Below are positions 35,020-43,622 of a DNA stretch of 64,000 nt, piece after piece; within the stretch, counting starts at the first letter, position 1, and every line of letters begins with the position of its first letter. A program made the translations under genes and the position numbers. Under the pieces are notes generated by a model that worked only from the letters and a program-made list of their open reading frames with translations, had not been told where the DNA came from and searched no databases. Source of the DNA: an uncultured Myxococcales bacterium (GTDB taxonomy: Bacteria > Myxococcota_A > UBA9042 > DTJE01); the NCBI GenBank assembly GCA_903936705.1, contig CAIZWN010000045.1:1-64000 (forward strand), read 5' to 3'.

Positions 35020-36210
35020 TCACGTTGCGGATTTCGGCGTCTTCCTTGCGCCAGCCTTCTGCGGCGCCGACAGTCCTGCCAGCGCGGGATAGCTGCCCAG
35101 CACCTTCAGGAATCGCGTTTCGTCGCGCAGTTTGTCCAGTGCCTCGCTGGTCCCTGGGGCGGCTGCGTTGCCTTCCACATCGATGTAGAAAAGGTACTCC
35201 CAGGGGGTTCTGGGCAGGGGTCGGCTCTCCAGTTTTGTCAGGTTCAGGTGGTGGGTAGCCAGCAGGTCCAGGCAGCGAGCCAGGGCGCCCTCACGGTGGT
35301 CGGTTGACAGCACCAGGGAAGTCTTGCACGGGGTTCGCAGGTCAACGGTGCGAGGTTCCCGGGCCACCACCACAAAGCGGGTAAAGTTCTCGGGCTGGTT
35401 GGCGATCCCGCGCTTCAGGACGCGCAGTCCAAAATGATCGGCAGCGGCCTCGCTGGCAATCGCCGCCTGCACCACGTCGCCTTCGTCGCGCACCTTCTCG
35501 ACTGCCATCGCGGTGTCCGTATAGCTTTCGACGCGGCAGCCCGTCAGCGTCGCCAGGAAATCGCTGCACTGGGCCAGGGCCTGTGGGTGCGAATACACGC
35601 GCTTCAGGCTGGACAAAGGCACGTCCTCAATCGCCAGAAGACAGTGATCGACCTCCTGGACCGCCTCGCCCACGATCGACACGTTTGCACGCCGCAGCAG
35701 GTCGTAGACTTCGTTGATGCTTCCAGCCGTCGTGTTCTCGATGGGCAGCACTCCGTAGTCGGCCTCGCCGGCCTCGACGGCGTCGGTGACTTCGGGGAAT
35801 GTGTTCAGACCCGAAAACGACACCCGCTGAAGGACCGGCGCAAAGTGCTTCCTGGCCGCCAGATGGCTGTATGCGCCTTCGGTACCCTGGTATGCAACGC
35901 GTACCGCCAACCGTGCGGCCTTCCCGCCGCCGTCCTCGCGCAGCAGCAGTTCACGTTGGATGTCCAGCGCATGGTCGATGATCGGGTGGAAAAGTCGGGT
36001 CAGGTAGCCCGCGTCCAGCCCGTGCTCGCGGCCCAGACGAATCACCGAGGCCAGTACCGCGCCCTCGCGTGCCCGGTCCCGCAGGTCCAGGCCATTTTCT
36101 ATCTTGATGGCCACTATGCGCTTTACCAGTTCCTGCCGTTGTGCCAGTGCCTCGACGATTCGCCCATCCTGGCGACTCACCTGGCGTCGAAGCAATTCCA
36201 GAGCCTTCAT
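35020..36210 (-). CDS. pheA: Chorismate mutase-prephenate dehydratase (P-protein)
   Basis: A 396-residue bifunctional enzyme taking chorismate through prephenate to phenylpyruvate. The N-terminal AroQ chorismate mutase (1-95) has LRRQVSRQDGRIVEALAQR; the prephenate dehydratase (about 105-280) has AYQGTEGAYS, PIENTTAGSI and the catalytic Thr-Arg-Phe in NFTRFVVV; the ACT regulatory domain (about 290-370) has KTSLVLSTDHREGAL and the Phe-binding ESRP, so feedback inhibition by phenylalanine is expected. The ATG overlaps the aminotransferase stop by 4 bp. It is the last gene of the three-gene minus-strand operon and converges with the radical SAM fusion gene. Confidence 0.95.
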   Translation of the reverse strand: MKALELLRRQVSRQDGRIVEALAQRQELVKRIVAIKIENGLDLRDRAREGAVLASVIRLGREHGLDAGYLTRLFHPIIDHALDIQRELLLREDGGGKAARLAVRVAYQGTEGAYSHLAARKHFAPVLQRVSFSGLNTFPEVTDAVEAGEADYGVLPIENTTAGSINEVYDLLRRANVSIVGEAVQEVDHCLLAIEDVPLSSLKRVYSHPQALAQCSDFLATLTGCRVESYTDTAMAVEKVRDEGDVVQAAIASEAAADHFGLRVLKRGIANQPENFTRFVVVAREPRTVDLRTPCKTSLVLSTDHREGALARCLDLLATHHLNLTKLESRPLPRTPWEYLFYIDVEGNAAAPGTSEALDKLRDETRFLKVLGSYPALAGLSAPQKAGARKTPKSAT

Positions 36211-37253
36211 GTCGCCTCCATTTTCGGATCCTCAAAGGCCCTTACGTTTACAGTCCATCCGAACGGGTCGGGCCGCGTGCCGGACCTGATGCCTGCCAAG
36301 ACTTCGGCCACCCTGGATGCGACTTGCGGTGGGCCCAGCGGACACTCCCAGCCGTCGCCGCCCAGCGCCGCCACGGATCGCACGGTCCATCCCGTTCCCG
36401 TGCAGAATACCTCGCGGGCCCGGGCGCGCACCTCGGCCAGGGTCAGCGGGCGTTGTTCGGTCGGAAGGTCAAGTACTTCGCGGACAACGCGCATGACGGA
36501 ATCGCGGGTTATTCCCGGAAGAATCGTGTCGTCCAGAGGAGGTGTCGCCACCGTTCCGTCATCCAGCACACAGAAAAGGTTTGCGCCCGAGGCTTCGCCC
36601 AGTTGCGTGCGGCCCGATCCGTCCAGGAACAGCAGGTCGTCAAAGCCCTCGCGAACCGCCGCTTCCTTGTGCAGCAGGACGCCCGCATAGTTTCCCATTG
36701 CCTTGGCGCCGCCCGTGCCACCATCGGCGGCTCGCGCCGTACCCATTACTTTCAGGCGCAAGCCCCTGTCACCGCCGAAGGAATCTCCTACGGGCGATGC
36801 GTACGCAATCATGCCGGCCAGTCGCGGCCGTCGGGCGCCCAGAAGCGGTTCGGTACCGTGCATCATTGGCCTCAGATACAGCGTTCCCTTTCCTGCGGGC
36901 GGCACGAAGCGGTCGTTGCGTCGGGCCAGACCGGCGGCCATGGCGACGAAACCTGCCACCGGGAATGGAGGCAGGGCAAGGCGCAGTGCCGACCGGGCGA
37001 GGCGCTCGCCGTGGGCGTCGGGCCTGAACAGCCGCACGTGACCGTCCATGCCGCGCTGCGCCTTCATGCCCTCGAAGCATCCGCAACCGTAGGACAAGAC
37101 CGCGGCCGCAGGCGACAGCGACACGTCGCCGAATGGCACATAGCGGCCAGCATCCCAGGCTGGGTCGCGTTCCGCATCGGCCTCGGCGCGATACATCCAG
37201 TCCGTCGGCAGGAAGGCAAAGCCCAGCGAATCCCAGTCGGGGGTTGCGTTCAT
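36207..37253 (-). CDS. Class IV aminotransferase, branched-chain type
   Basis: A 348-residue PLP fold-type IV aminotransferase. The Schiff-base Lys184 lies in GGAKAMGNYAG, with SYGCGCFEGMKA and GEASGANLFCV; the order and length match eukaryotic-type branched-chain aminotransferases (IlvE/BCAT). It lies inside an operon with class I DAHP synthase and pheA, joined by ATGA overlaps on both sides. I infer that it transaminates phenylpyruvate and perhaps hydroxyphenylpyruvate, or is shared with branched-chain synthesis. No other aromatic aminotransferase gene is in the window. Confidence 0.9.
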   Translation of the reverse strand: MNATPDWDSLGFAFLPTDWMYRAEADAERDPAWDAGRYVPFGDVSLSPAAAVLSYGCGCFEGMKAQRGMDGHVRLFRPDAHGERLARSALRLALPPFPVAGFVAMAAGLARRNDRFVPPAGKGTLYLRPMMHGTEPLLGARRPRLAGMIAYASPVGDSFGGDRGLRLKVMGTARAADGGTGGAKAMGNYAGVLLHKEAAVREGFDDLLFLDGSGRTQLGEASGANLFCVLDDGTVATPPLDDTILPGITRDSVMRVVREVLDLPTEQRPLTLAEVRARAREVFCTGTGWTVRSVAALGGDGWECPLGPPQVASRVAEVLAGIRSGTRPDPFGWTVNVRAFEDPKMEAT

Positions 37254-38317
37254 CTGGAGGCCTCCACTGACGGACGCAAGCGCTCTCGGGCGTCGCGCAG
37301 AACTTGTGCTGTAGTGTCCCAGTCAAGGCATGCGTCGGTGATCGATACGCCGTAACGCAGGGTCGAAGGATCGGGGCCCAGTGGCTGACTGCCCGCGTTC
37401 AGGTGGCTCTCCAGCATGATGCCGACGATCGAACGGTTCCCGGCCAGGCGTTGGCGTACGCAATCATCCAGAACTTCGGGCTGCATCTGGGCGTCTTTTC
37501 GCGAGTTGCCGTGGCTGCAATCAACCACGATTCGGGCCGGCAGGCCGTCCGCATCAAGCGCCGACTCGGCCCGGGCAACCGTCGCAGCATCGTAGTTTGG
37601 CTGGTCCCCGCCTCGCAGTATCAAATAGCCGTGGCGGTTGCCGCGGGTCCTGAAAACCGCGCACTGTCCCTGCTGGTCGATGCCGAGGAATGAATGGGGC
37701 CGTGAGGCTGCCTGAAGGGCATTGACGGCAGTTGCCAGATCGCCGTCGGTGCCGTTCTTGAAGCCGACTGGCGTCGACAGGCCGCTTGCCATCTCGCGGT
37801 GAGTCTGGGATTCGGTCGTCCGGGCGCCGATGGCAGAAACGGTGATCAGGCTGCCCAGGTACTGTGGCGTGATGGGGTCCAAAGTCTCGGTGGCAGCGGG
37901 CAGACCCATGACGGCCAGTTCCAGCAGTAGGGTGCGGGCCATCAGCAGCCCGTCGGCGATGCAAAACGAGTCGTCCAGGAACGGGTCGTTGACGAACCCC
38001 TTCCACCCGATCGATGTCCTGGGCTTCTCGAAATAGACTCGCATCACCAGGAACAGCGTGTCCGCCACTTCGTCGGCAAGTTCGCGAAGGCGTTGGGCAT
38101 ACTCCCTGGCCGACGTCAGGTCGTGGATCGAACAGGGGCCGACCACCGCGAACCAGCGCGGGTCCCTGCCTTCCAGGATTTCGGCCACGGTATGACGGCC
38201 GCTTGCTACCGAAGCGATCGCCTCGGGAGTCATCGGCATGCGCTTCTCGACTTCACGTGGCGTGGGCAGCAAGGTCTTTGAAACTACGTTGACGTCCTGC
38301 AGCGGATTCCTGTCCAT
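37250..38317 (-). CDS. aroG: Class I DAHP synthase (AroG/F/H type)
   Basis: A 355-residue aldolase for the first shikimate step, isofunctional with the class II enzyme at 21963. Motifs are VVGPCSIHD (metal Cys), MRVYFEKPRT, GWKGFVNDP, GARTTESQTHRE, GFKNGTDG, LRGGDQPNY, VDCSHGNS and the metal ligands in MLESHLNAG; the N-terminal extension is of the feedback-regulated E. coli type. The start at 38317 has GGAG 6 bp upstream; the longer frame adds 26 unlike residues. It is the first gene of the operon with the aminotransferase and pheA, suggesting control tied to Phe. Confidence 0.95.
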   Translation of the reverse strand: MDRNPLQDVNVVSKTLLPTPREVEKRMPMTPEAIASVASGRHTVAEILEGRDPRWFAVVGPCSIHDLTSAREYAQRLRELADEVADTLFLVMRVYFEKPRTSIGWKGFVNDPFLDDSFCIADGLLMARTLLLELAVMGLPAATETLDPITPQYLGSLITVSAIGARTTESQTHREMASGLSTPVGFKNGTDGDLATAVNALQAASRPHSFLGIDQQGQCAVFRTRGNRHGYLILRGGDQPNYDAATVARAESALDADGLPARIVVDCSHGNSRKDAQMQPEVLDDCVRQRLAGNRSIVGIMLESHLNAGSQPLGPDPSTLRYGVSITDACLDWDTTAQVLRDARERLRPSVEASR

Positions 38318-38374
38318 CCCGTTCTCCGGCGGGGACCCCGAGGCACCTTGCCACGGTCCTGGCCTTTCCGCGAG

Positions 38375-38380
38375 TATAAT
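38375..38380 (+). promoter_or_regulatory. Candidate -10 element upstream of tyrA
   Basis: A consensus TATAAT in the 149 bp divergent region between the aroG and tyrA genes. A plausible -35 (TTGCCA) lies 21 bp upstream, longer than optimal, so the -35 assignment is uncertain. Confidence 0.35.
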
Positions 38381-38466
38381 GGCGCCGGGATTCATGGGTT
38401 AGACCGTGCCCGCCAATGCGCCATTGGCGCGGGCTGAACCTGTTGAAAGCCCCCGGTGGAGGAACC

Positions 38467-39594
38467 ATGCCTTGCAACGATTTAAGGGAACTACGGGATC
38501 GCCTGGACGCGCTGGACGACGACCTTGTGTCGCTGGTGGCCCGGCGCATGGAGCTGGTGGCCGAGATTGGGCGTGTGAAAAGGGCCGCGGGACGTCCCGA
38601 TCGTGATCAAGGACGCGAAGACGAGGTGATGGCGCGGGCTCGCAAGGCGGCCGTGCGGGTTGGGGTGCCCCCCGAGTTGGCGGTCAGCCTGTTGCAGTCG
38701 CTGGTGAGGGCTTCGCTGCAGGTGCAGGAGCAGGATCGTGTGGTGGCGCGTGGCTCGGGCGCGGGCCGGACGGCTTTGGTTATTGGCGGCGAGGGACGCA
38801 TGGGGCGATGGTTCGGGCGCTTCCTGCGGTCACAGGGCTTCCGCGTGATCTCGGCCGACCCGGCTGGCCCGGCAGACCCGGCCGATCAGGCGGATCACGT
38901 GGCAGACTGGCACGGCCTGGAGGTTTCCCCTGACGTGATCGTCGTCGCGGCGCCATTGGAGGCTACAGGCAGGATCCTGCGAGAGTTGGCGGACAGCCGC
39001 CCTCGTGGTCTCGTTTTTGACGTTGGCTCCCTGAAGAGTCCGTTGAGGGGCGCCTTCGAGGCACTGGTGGCGGCGGGTGTCCGCGTTGCGTCGGTTCATC
39101 CGATGTTCGGTCCCGACGTGGCCCTACTGTCTGGTCGGCACGTCATCTTCGTCGATGTGGGCGTGCCGGTGGCCACGCAGGAGGCCAAGGTTCTGTTTGC
39201 TGCGACGATGGCCGACGTGGTGGACATGAGCCTCGACGATCACGATCGAGTAATCGGCTATGTGCTGGGCATGTCCCACGCGCTGAACATCGCCTTTTTC
39301 ACGGCCCTGGCGCGCAGCAAACTGGATGCCGCATCCCTGGACAGCATTTCCAGCACCACCTTCGATGCACAGATGGATGTAGCCTCCCGCGTCGCCCGCG
39401 AGAATCCACGACTTTACTACGAGATCCAGGCGCTGAACGCCCACGGTCGTGCCCCCCTGGAAGCCCTCCGACAGGCGATCGAGGAGGTTGTAGGCAAGGT
39501 CGTGCATGGTGACGAGGCCGGCTTTGTCTCGTTGATGGAGATCGGCCGCGAATATCTTGATGGGTTGCGTGCCCGGACGGTTTCGGCGCCGTGA
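38467..39594 (+). CDS. tyrA: Chorismate mutase-prephenate dehydrogenase (T-protein)
   Basis: A 375-residue bifunctional enzyme, close to the E. coli T-protein in length and order. The AroQ mutase occupies 1-95 (LRDRLDALDDDLVSLVARR), followed by the NAD-dependent prephenate dehydrogenase with Rossmann loop VIGGEGRMG, VGSLKSP, the catalytic-type His in SVHPMFGPD, and GMSHALN. The start at ATG 38467 follows GGAGG by 4 bp; the 17-residue extension has no homology. It is divergent from the Phe operon and completes the set of aromatic amino acid enzymes in the window. Tyr feedback sensitivity is expected for T-proteins but not visible here. Confidence 0.95.
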   Translation: MPCNDLRELRDRLDALDDDLVSLVARRMELVAEIGRVKRAAGRPDRDQGREDEVMARARKAAVRVGVPPELAVSLLQSLVRASLQVQEQDRVVARGSGAGRTALVIGGEGRMGRWFGRFLRSQGFRVISADPAGPADPADQADHVADWHGLEVSPDVIVVAAPLEATGRILRELADSRPRGLVFDVGSLKSPLRGAFEALVAAGVRVASVHPMFGPDVALLSGRHVIFVDVGVPVATQEAKVLFAATMADVVDMSLDDHDRVIGYVLGMSHALNIAFFTALARSKLDAASLDSISSTTFDAQMDVASRVARENPRLYYEIQALNAHGRAPLEALRQAIEEVVGKVVHGDEAGFVSLMEIGREYLDGLRARTVSAP

Positions 39595-39781
39595 CTTCGT
39601 GATGATCCGGTTTTCAGCGCCGGCATCACAGCCCGTTCAGGTAGTCGGCGTGTATCAGTCGTAGATCTCCACGTTCCAGTTGCGGACAACGGATGGGATA
39701 TTGGCAGGCTACCCCCGGCGGACGTCACTTGACCATCTTCTGCCGGACCGCCGATACTCCAGTCCACGGAGGGCGACGTCC

Positions 39782-42088
39782 ATGAACAATTTCGCAGTTT
39801 CGATGGTCGTGCTATCGGCGGTTACAGTGGTGCTGTCCGGGTGTGCCGGCAGCGATGGTGGCAGGGACCTGTTGCCTGATTCGGCATCTTTTGACGATGC
39901 TGCAGACGTGCAGGATATCCCGGAGGCGATGGACTCGATTGATCCTGGTACGGACTTGGAGGCTGCCGACGCCGTGGACGCGGCGGATGCAAATGTCGAT
40001 GCCACGGATGCTGGCGATGTGGCGCCGGGCGACTTGGGTCCGCAGGTGCCGGACGTGGCTGCGGCAACTCGCGCATTCAAGCTGTACTACCGGGAACGGG
40101 TCGAGCGGGCAATCGTTGCCTACAACCGCTTCATGCTGTTCGGGGGGACCACCTTCGGCACGAACATCGGGAAGGCCGGGGTCAGTCTTCAGGGGGATCA
40201 GTGGGAGGTGGTTCCAGGGCCGAACGACAACAACCGCATTGGCGGTTCGTTGCGAACGACGTGGTACGCCTACCAGATTTTTCGTTCACGGCCGTTGGCT
40301 CTAAGTCTGATCAGGATGTTCGAGGGATTGTCGTTCCTTGAGGCAGTCAGCGGTCATCCAGGCGTGACCGCGCGCATGGTCTACCCGGGTTGGACAATGG
40401 ATATCGATGGCGTGGCTGGCAATGTCCAATTGACGAGGGGAGGATCTCCCGTCCAGCCTCCCCAGGCCCCTGACGCCAGCCTTGAGAGCGAGATTCTGTC
40501 CGCGTTCTTCAACGGCGTGAAAATCAGGTATCGCGAGGAACCTGATGACATCCTTCTGAACTACATGCCGGCGCAGGAGGTGGGTCCGTACTCTACGACG
40601 TACAGCTTCCACATGTTGCCAGCCTATCTGCGAGTCAGCGATTGCTGCACCTCGTTGATGCGGACGCCCGAACCCTATGCGTGGGCCGGGGCCTTCTGGG
40701 GCAACCACAACTCGCGCGACAACTTCCCGGACCTCGGCATGGGATTCGTGGCAGCGATGGTGGCGAAGGATGACCAACTGGCCGATGCCGACGTGAGGGC
40801 GTCGGCGTCGCGGGCATGGGAGGCCGGGAAGCGCATCGGTGACCTGGTCCAGGCCAACGGCAGCAAACTTATGACCGTTGACGAACACAACCCCTACGAC
40901 ACCCTGGTCGTCGCAGGGGCCGTGCGACCTGACGGGGAGACCGAGAACGAGGACCTGGGCAGCCTTGCCGACTGCCAGATGGTCTACCTTGGCCGCGCCC
41001 TGTCGTCGCAGGGCCTGGCTTTGCCGCTGCCGGTATTGCCATCGCCTGGCACCGTCGAAAGTCTGCTGTACGGGCTGATGGGTGACGATTCTGGGTGCGT
41101 CGTTGCGAACCCGATTCAGCAATGCAGCGGGCTGGGGGATGCCTTCTGCGGAAAGACCTGGTCGACTTTGGAGCAACTGGAGATAAACGGCACTGGATGG
41201 CTGGATGTGGCGAGAAACGTCGAGGAGCAGTCGCCCGGGTCCTCCGACCTTATTCTGGGTAACTTTGCCGACGTCCTGGGCCAGAGCACTGACGGCGCAA
41301 TCACCCTGGTCGATTATGCCAGGGGCGTCGCGGAACCGGGGCTGCTGGCACAGACGCTGAAGGCTCTGGGCGAGGCCACCACCCTTCTGCGCACCTTTGC
41401 CGATATCCTGTACACAAAGACCAATCCCAATCGTCTTGCCGAGAAGCGATACGACGCGACCCTGCTGGACGCGCAGGCGGGTCTGGTTGTTGGCAGGACG
41501 TCCGACCTGCTGGATTTTGCTCCAGCCGAGGCCCAGATCGCACGTCTTGAGGCCATGCTGGAAATGGCCCCGACCCAGGCGGCTGCAGTGCGCACGGACC
41601 AGCAGATTCTCGAGGCCGCCGAGAACGAGTGGAACGGGCGCAGTGACACCGTCAAGAAGCGTTATCGCGATGCGTTCGGGCAGACTCCGCCGGTGCGGCC
41701 GGCAGGTGACGGCTATGAGGCTCGAGTGTTTCACGAAGGGGCTGTCGGGCCATGGAATCCGGTTCCGGCGCCGCGGCATTTTGTGCTGGGGGGCATCCAG
41801 TTGCTGGAGGCTCTGCCACTGTGTTTGACCAACACAGGCATACTGGACTGTACGTGGGCCCGTTTGGGATGCCAGCGTCCGGATTTGGACAGCAACGGCA
41901 AGGTGGACGCGGCCGACCGTGCCATGTTCGATGCGGCCTCAAGTGCCAGCGTAGGTGTTGCGTGCAATGTGGCCGACGATTGGTGCCAGAAGGCGGATCT
42001 GGATCACAGCGGTGCCGTTGACAACCTCGATGCGGCCTTCATGGCGGCGGCCGAGGGTTGCCACTACACGTTGCCTGGGCCAGGTTGA
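39782..42088 (+). CDS. Large surface lipoprotein with dockerin-like EF-hand pair
   Basis: A 768-residue exported lipoprotein with lipobox LSGC (Cys21), followed by an Asp/Ala-rich linker (about 25-95) and a large globular region (100-690) that I do not recognise. That region is rich in Trp, Tyr and Asp and contains VDEHNPYDTLVV. The C-terminus holds two calcium-loop motifs, DLDSNGKVDAAD and DLDHSGAVDNLD, arranged like a type I dockerin. Dockerins bind cohesins or act as calcium-stabilised tags; no cohesin is evident in the window. The start at ATG 39782 has GGAGGG 8 bp upstream. The spacing of Cys residues suggests disulfides. Confidence 0.75.
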   Translation: MNNFAVSMVVLSAVTVVLSGCAGSDGGRDLLPDSASFDDAADVQDIPEAMDSIDPGTDLEAADAVDAADANVDATDAGDVAPGDLGPQVPDVAAATRAFKLYYRERVERAIVAYNRFMLFGGTTFGTNIGKAGVSLQGDQWEVVPGPNDNNRIGGSLRTTWYAYQIFRSRPLALSLIRMFEGLSFLEAVSGHPGVTARMVYPGWTMDIDGVAGNVQLTRGGSPVQPPQAPDASLESEILSAFFNGVKIRYREEPDDILLNYMPAQEVGPYSTTYSFHMLPAYLRVSDCCTSLMRTPEPYAWAGAFWGNHNSRDNFPDLGMGFVAAMVAKDDQLADADVRASASRAWEAGKRIGDLVQANGSKLMTVDEHNPYDTLVVAGAVRPDGETENEDLGSLADCQMVYLGRALSSQGLALPLPVLPSPGTVESLLYGLMGDDSGCVVANPIQQCSGLGDAFCGKTWSTLEQLEINGTGWLDVARNVEEQSPGSSDLILGNFADVLGQSTDGAITLVDYARGVAEPGLLAQTLKALGEATTLLRTFADILYTKTNPNRLAEKRYDATLLDAQAGLVVGRTSDLLDFAPAEAQIARLEAMLEMAPTQAAAVRTDQQILEAAENEWNGRSDTVKKRYRDAFGQTPPVRPAGDGYEARVFHEGAVGPWNPVPAPRHFVLGGIQLLEALPLCLTNTGILDCTWARLGCQRPDLDSNGKVDAADRAMFDAASSASVGVACNVADDWCQKADLDHSGAVDNLDAAFMAAAEGCHYTLPGPG

Positions 42089-42115
42089 CGCCTCCCCTGG
42101 CCGCCGATAGGCTTG

Positions 42116-42595
42116 ATGCCCAAGGTCATGCCGGAGGGCTGGGTGGAGTCGATCAATGTATGGTGGGTGTGGATCCTCGCGGGCCTCGGCCTGCTGGTCC
42201 TTGAGATCGTTACGCCCGGCCTGGTGCTGATGTTCTTTGGCGTGGCGGCGTTGCTGGTGGGAACCGTGCTGTGGGTCGGCATCCTGATGCCGGCCTGGGC
42301 GACGTTGCTGGCATTTTCCGTCCTGTCGATCGTGCTGCTGCTGGCCTTCCGTGGCCCGTTGATGCGCCGCATGGGATCATTGCCAGGCGATCCTCCACGG
42401 ATCGACCGTCTTGAGGACGAAGTTGCCACGGCCTTGCAGGATATTGCGGCTGGTTCGGTCGGACGGGCCGAGTTGCGAGGCACTACCTGGGCTGCCAGGA
42501 ACGTGGACGAGATTTCCATACCGCAAGGCAGCAGGTGTCGCGTCGTCCGTGTGGACGGCCTGACCCTGCTGGTGTCTATCGAGACGGCCGCCTGA
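42116..42595 (+). CDS. NfeD-like membrane protein
   Basis: A 159-residue protein with three or four N-terminal transmembrane helices (about 12-85) and a soluble C-terminal OB-fold domain (about 95-159; GRAELRGTTWAARN, IPQGSRCRVVRVDGLTLLV), matching the short NfeD family. NfeD proteins pair with SPFH/stomatin proteins in membrane microdomains, and the next gene, 24 bp downstream, is exactly that. The start is uncertain among ATG 42116 and 42128. Confidence 0.88.
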   Translation: MPKVMPEGWVESINVWWVWILAGLGLLVLEIVTPGLVLMFFGVAALLVGTVLWVGILMPAWATLLAFSVLSIVLLLAFRGPLMRRMGSLPGDPPRIDRLEDEVATALQDIAAGSVGRAELRGTTWAARNVDEISIPQGSRCRVVRVDGLTLLVSIETAA

Positions 42596-42619
42596 CGGCG
42601 ACCGGCGTGGAGAATGTTT

Positions 42620-43555
42620 ATGGAAGCCCCCCTGATCGTCTTCGGAGTCCTGGCCCTGGTGGTGGTCGTAATCCTGTTCAAGACCGCGGTCGTGGTCCCC
42701 CAACAGAATGCCTATGTGGTTGAGCGCCTGGGCAAGTTTCACGCGACGATGGAAGCTGGGTTCCATGTGCTGCTGCCTTTCGTCGATGTGATCCGGTACC
42801 GGCATCTTCTGAAGGAGCGGGCCATCGATATCCCCGAGCAGGTCTGCATCACACGGGACAATGTGCAGGTCGGCGTGGACGGGGTGCTGTACCTGAAGGT
42901 GATGAATGCCGACAAGGCTTCGTACGGCGTGTCCGACTATGTGTATGCCTTGATGCAGCTTGCTCAGACGACGCTGCGTTCCGAGGTTGGCAAGATTGAT
43001 CTGGACAAGACGTTCGAGGAGCGTACCCACATCAACAGCCAGGTAATCTGCGAGCTGGACAAGGCGTCCGAGTCCTGGGGCGTCAAGGTGCTGCGCTACG
43101 AGATCAAGAACATCACTCCGCCGCATGACGTCCTGGCAGCCATGGAAAAGCAGATGCGTGCCGAGCGGGAAAAGCGCGCCGTCATCCTGACATCCGAGGG
43201 AGCGCGAGATGCGGCCATCAACAATGCCGACGGCGCCAAGCAGCAGGTAATCAAGGCATCCGAGGCGTCGCGCCAGCAGAAGATCAACGATGCCGAGGGG
43301 CAGGCGGCAGCGATCCTGGCGGTTGCTACGGCGACTGCCGAAGGCATTCGCAAGGTCGGCGAAACTATCCGTGGCACGGGAGGCATGGAGGCCGTTCAAC
43401 TGCGAGTGGCCGAGCAGTACCTGACGAAGTTTGGCGAGCTTGCCCAGGCCAGCAACACGACCCTGATCGTGCCGGCGAACGTAGCCGACGTCGCGTCAAT
43501 GGTCACCATGGCCATGAACTTCGTGCAGAAGGCCAAGGGACCGTCTGCAAGTTGA
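42620..43555 (+). CDS. SPFH/band 7 stomatin-like protein (QmcA type)
   Basis: A 311-residue membrane-anchored scaffold. One N-terminal transmembrane helix (about 5-25) is followed by an SPFH domain (VVPQQNAYVVERLGKF, ITRDNVQVGVDGVLYLKV) and an Ala/Glu-rich coiled coil (about 170-250). Such proteins oligomerise into membrane microdomains and often modulate FtsH-type proteases. ATG 42620 has GGAG at 7 bp; ATG 42614 is too close to that site. It is paired with NfeD upstream, the conserved arrangement for this family. Confidence 0.92.
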   Translation: MEAPLIVFGVLALVVVVILFKTAVVVPQQNAYVVERLGKFHATMEAGFHVLLPFVDVIRYRHLLKERAIDIPEQVCITRDNVQVGVDGVLYLKVMNADKASYGVSDYVYALMQLAQTTLRSEVGKIDLDKTFEERTHINSQVICELDKASESWGVKVLRYEIKNITPPHDVLAAMEKQMRAEREKRAVILTSEGARDAAINNADGAKQQVIKASEASRQQKINDAEGQAAAILAVATATAEGIRKVGETIRGTGGMEAVQLRVAEQYLTKFGELAQASNTTLIVPANVADVASMVTMAMNFVQKAKGPSAS

Positions 43556-43622
43556 CCGTCCGGCAGTTGACCCGCCGGCAGTAAACCTCGTCCGTTCACG
43601 ATATCTGCAAGGATGGCTGGCG

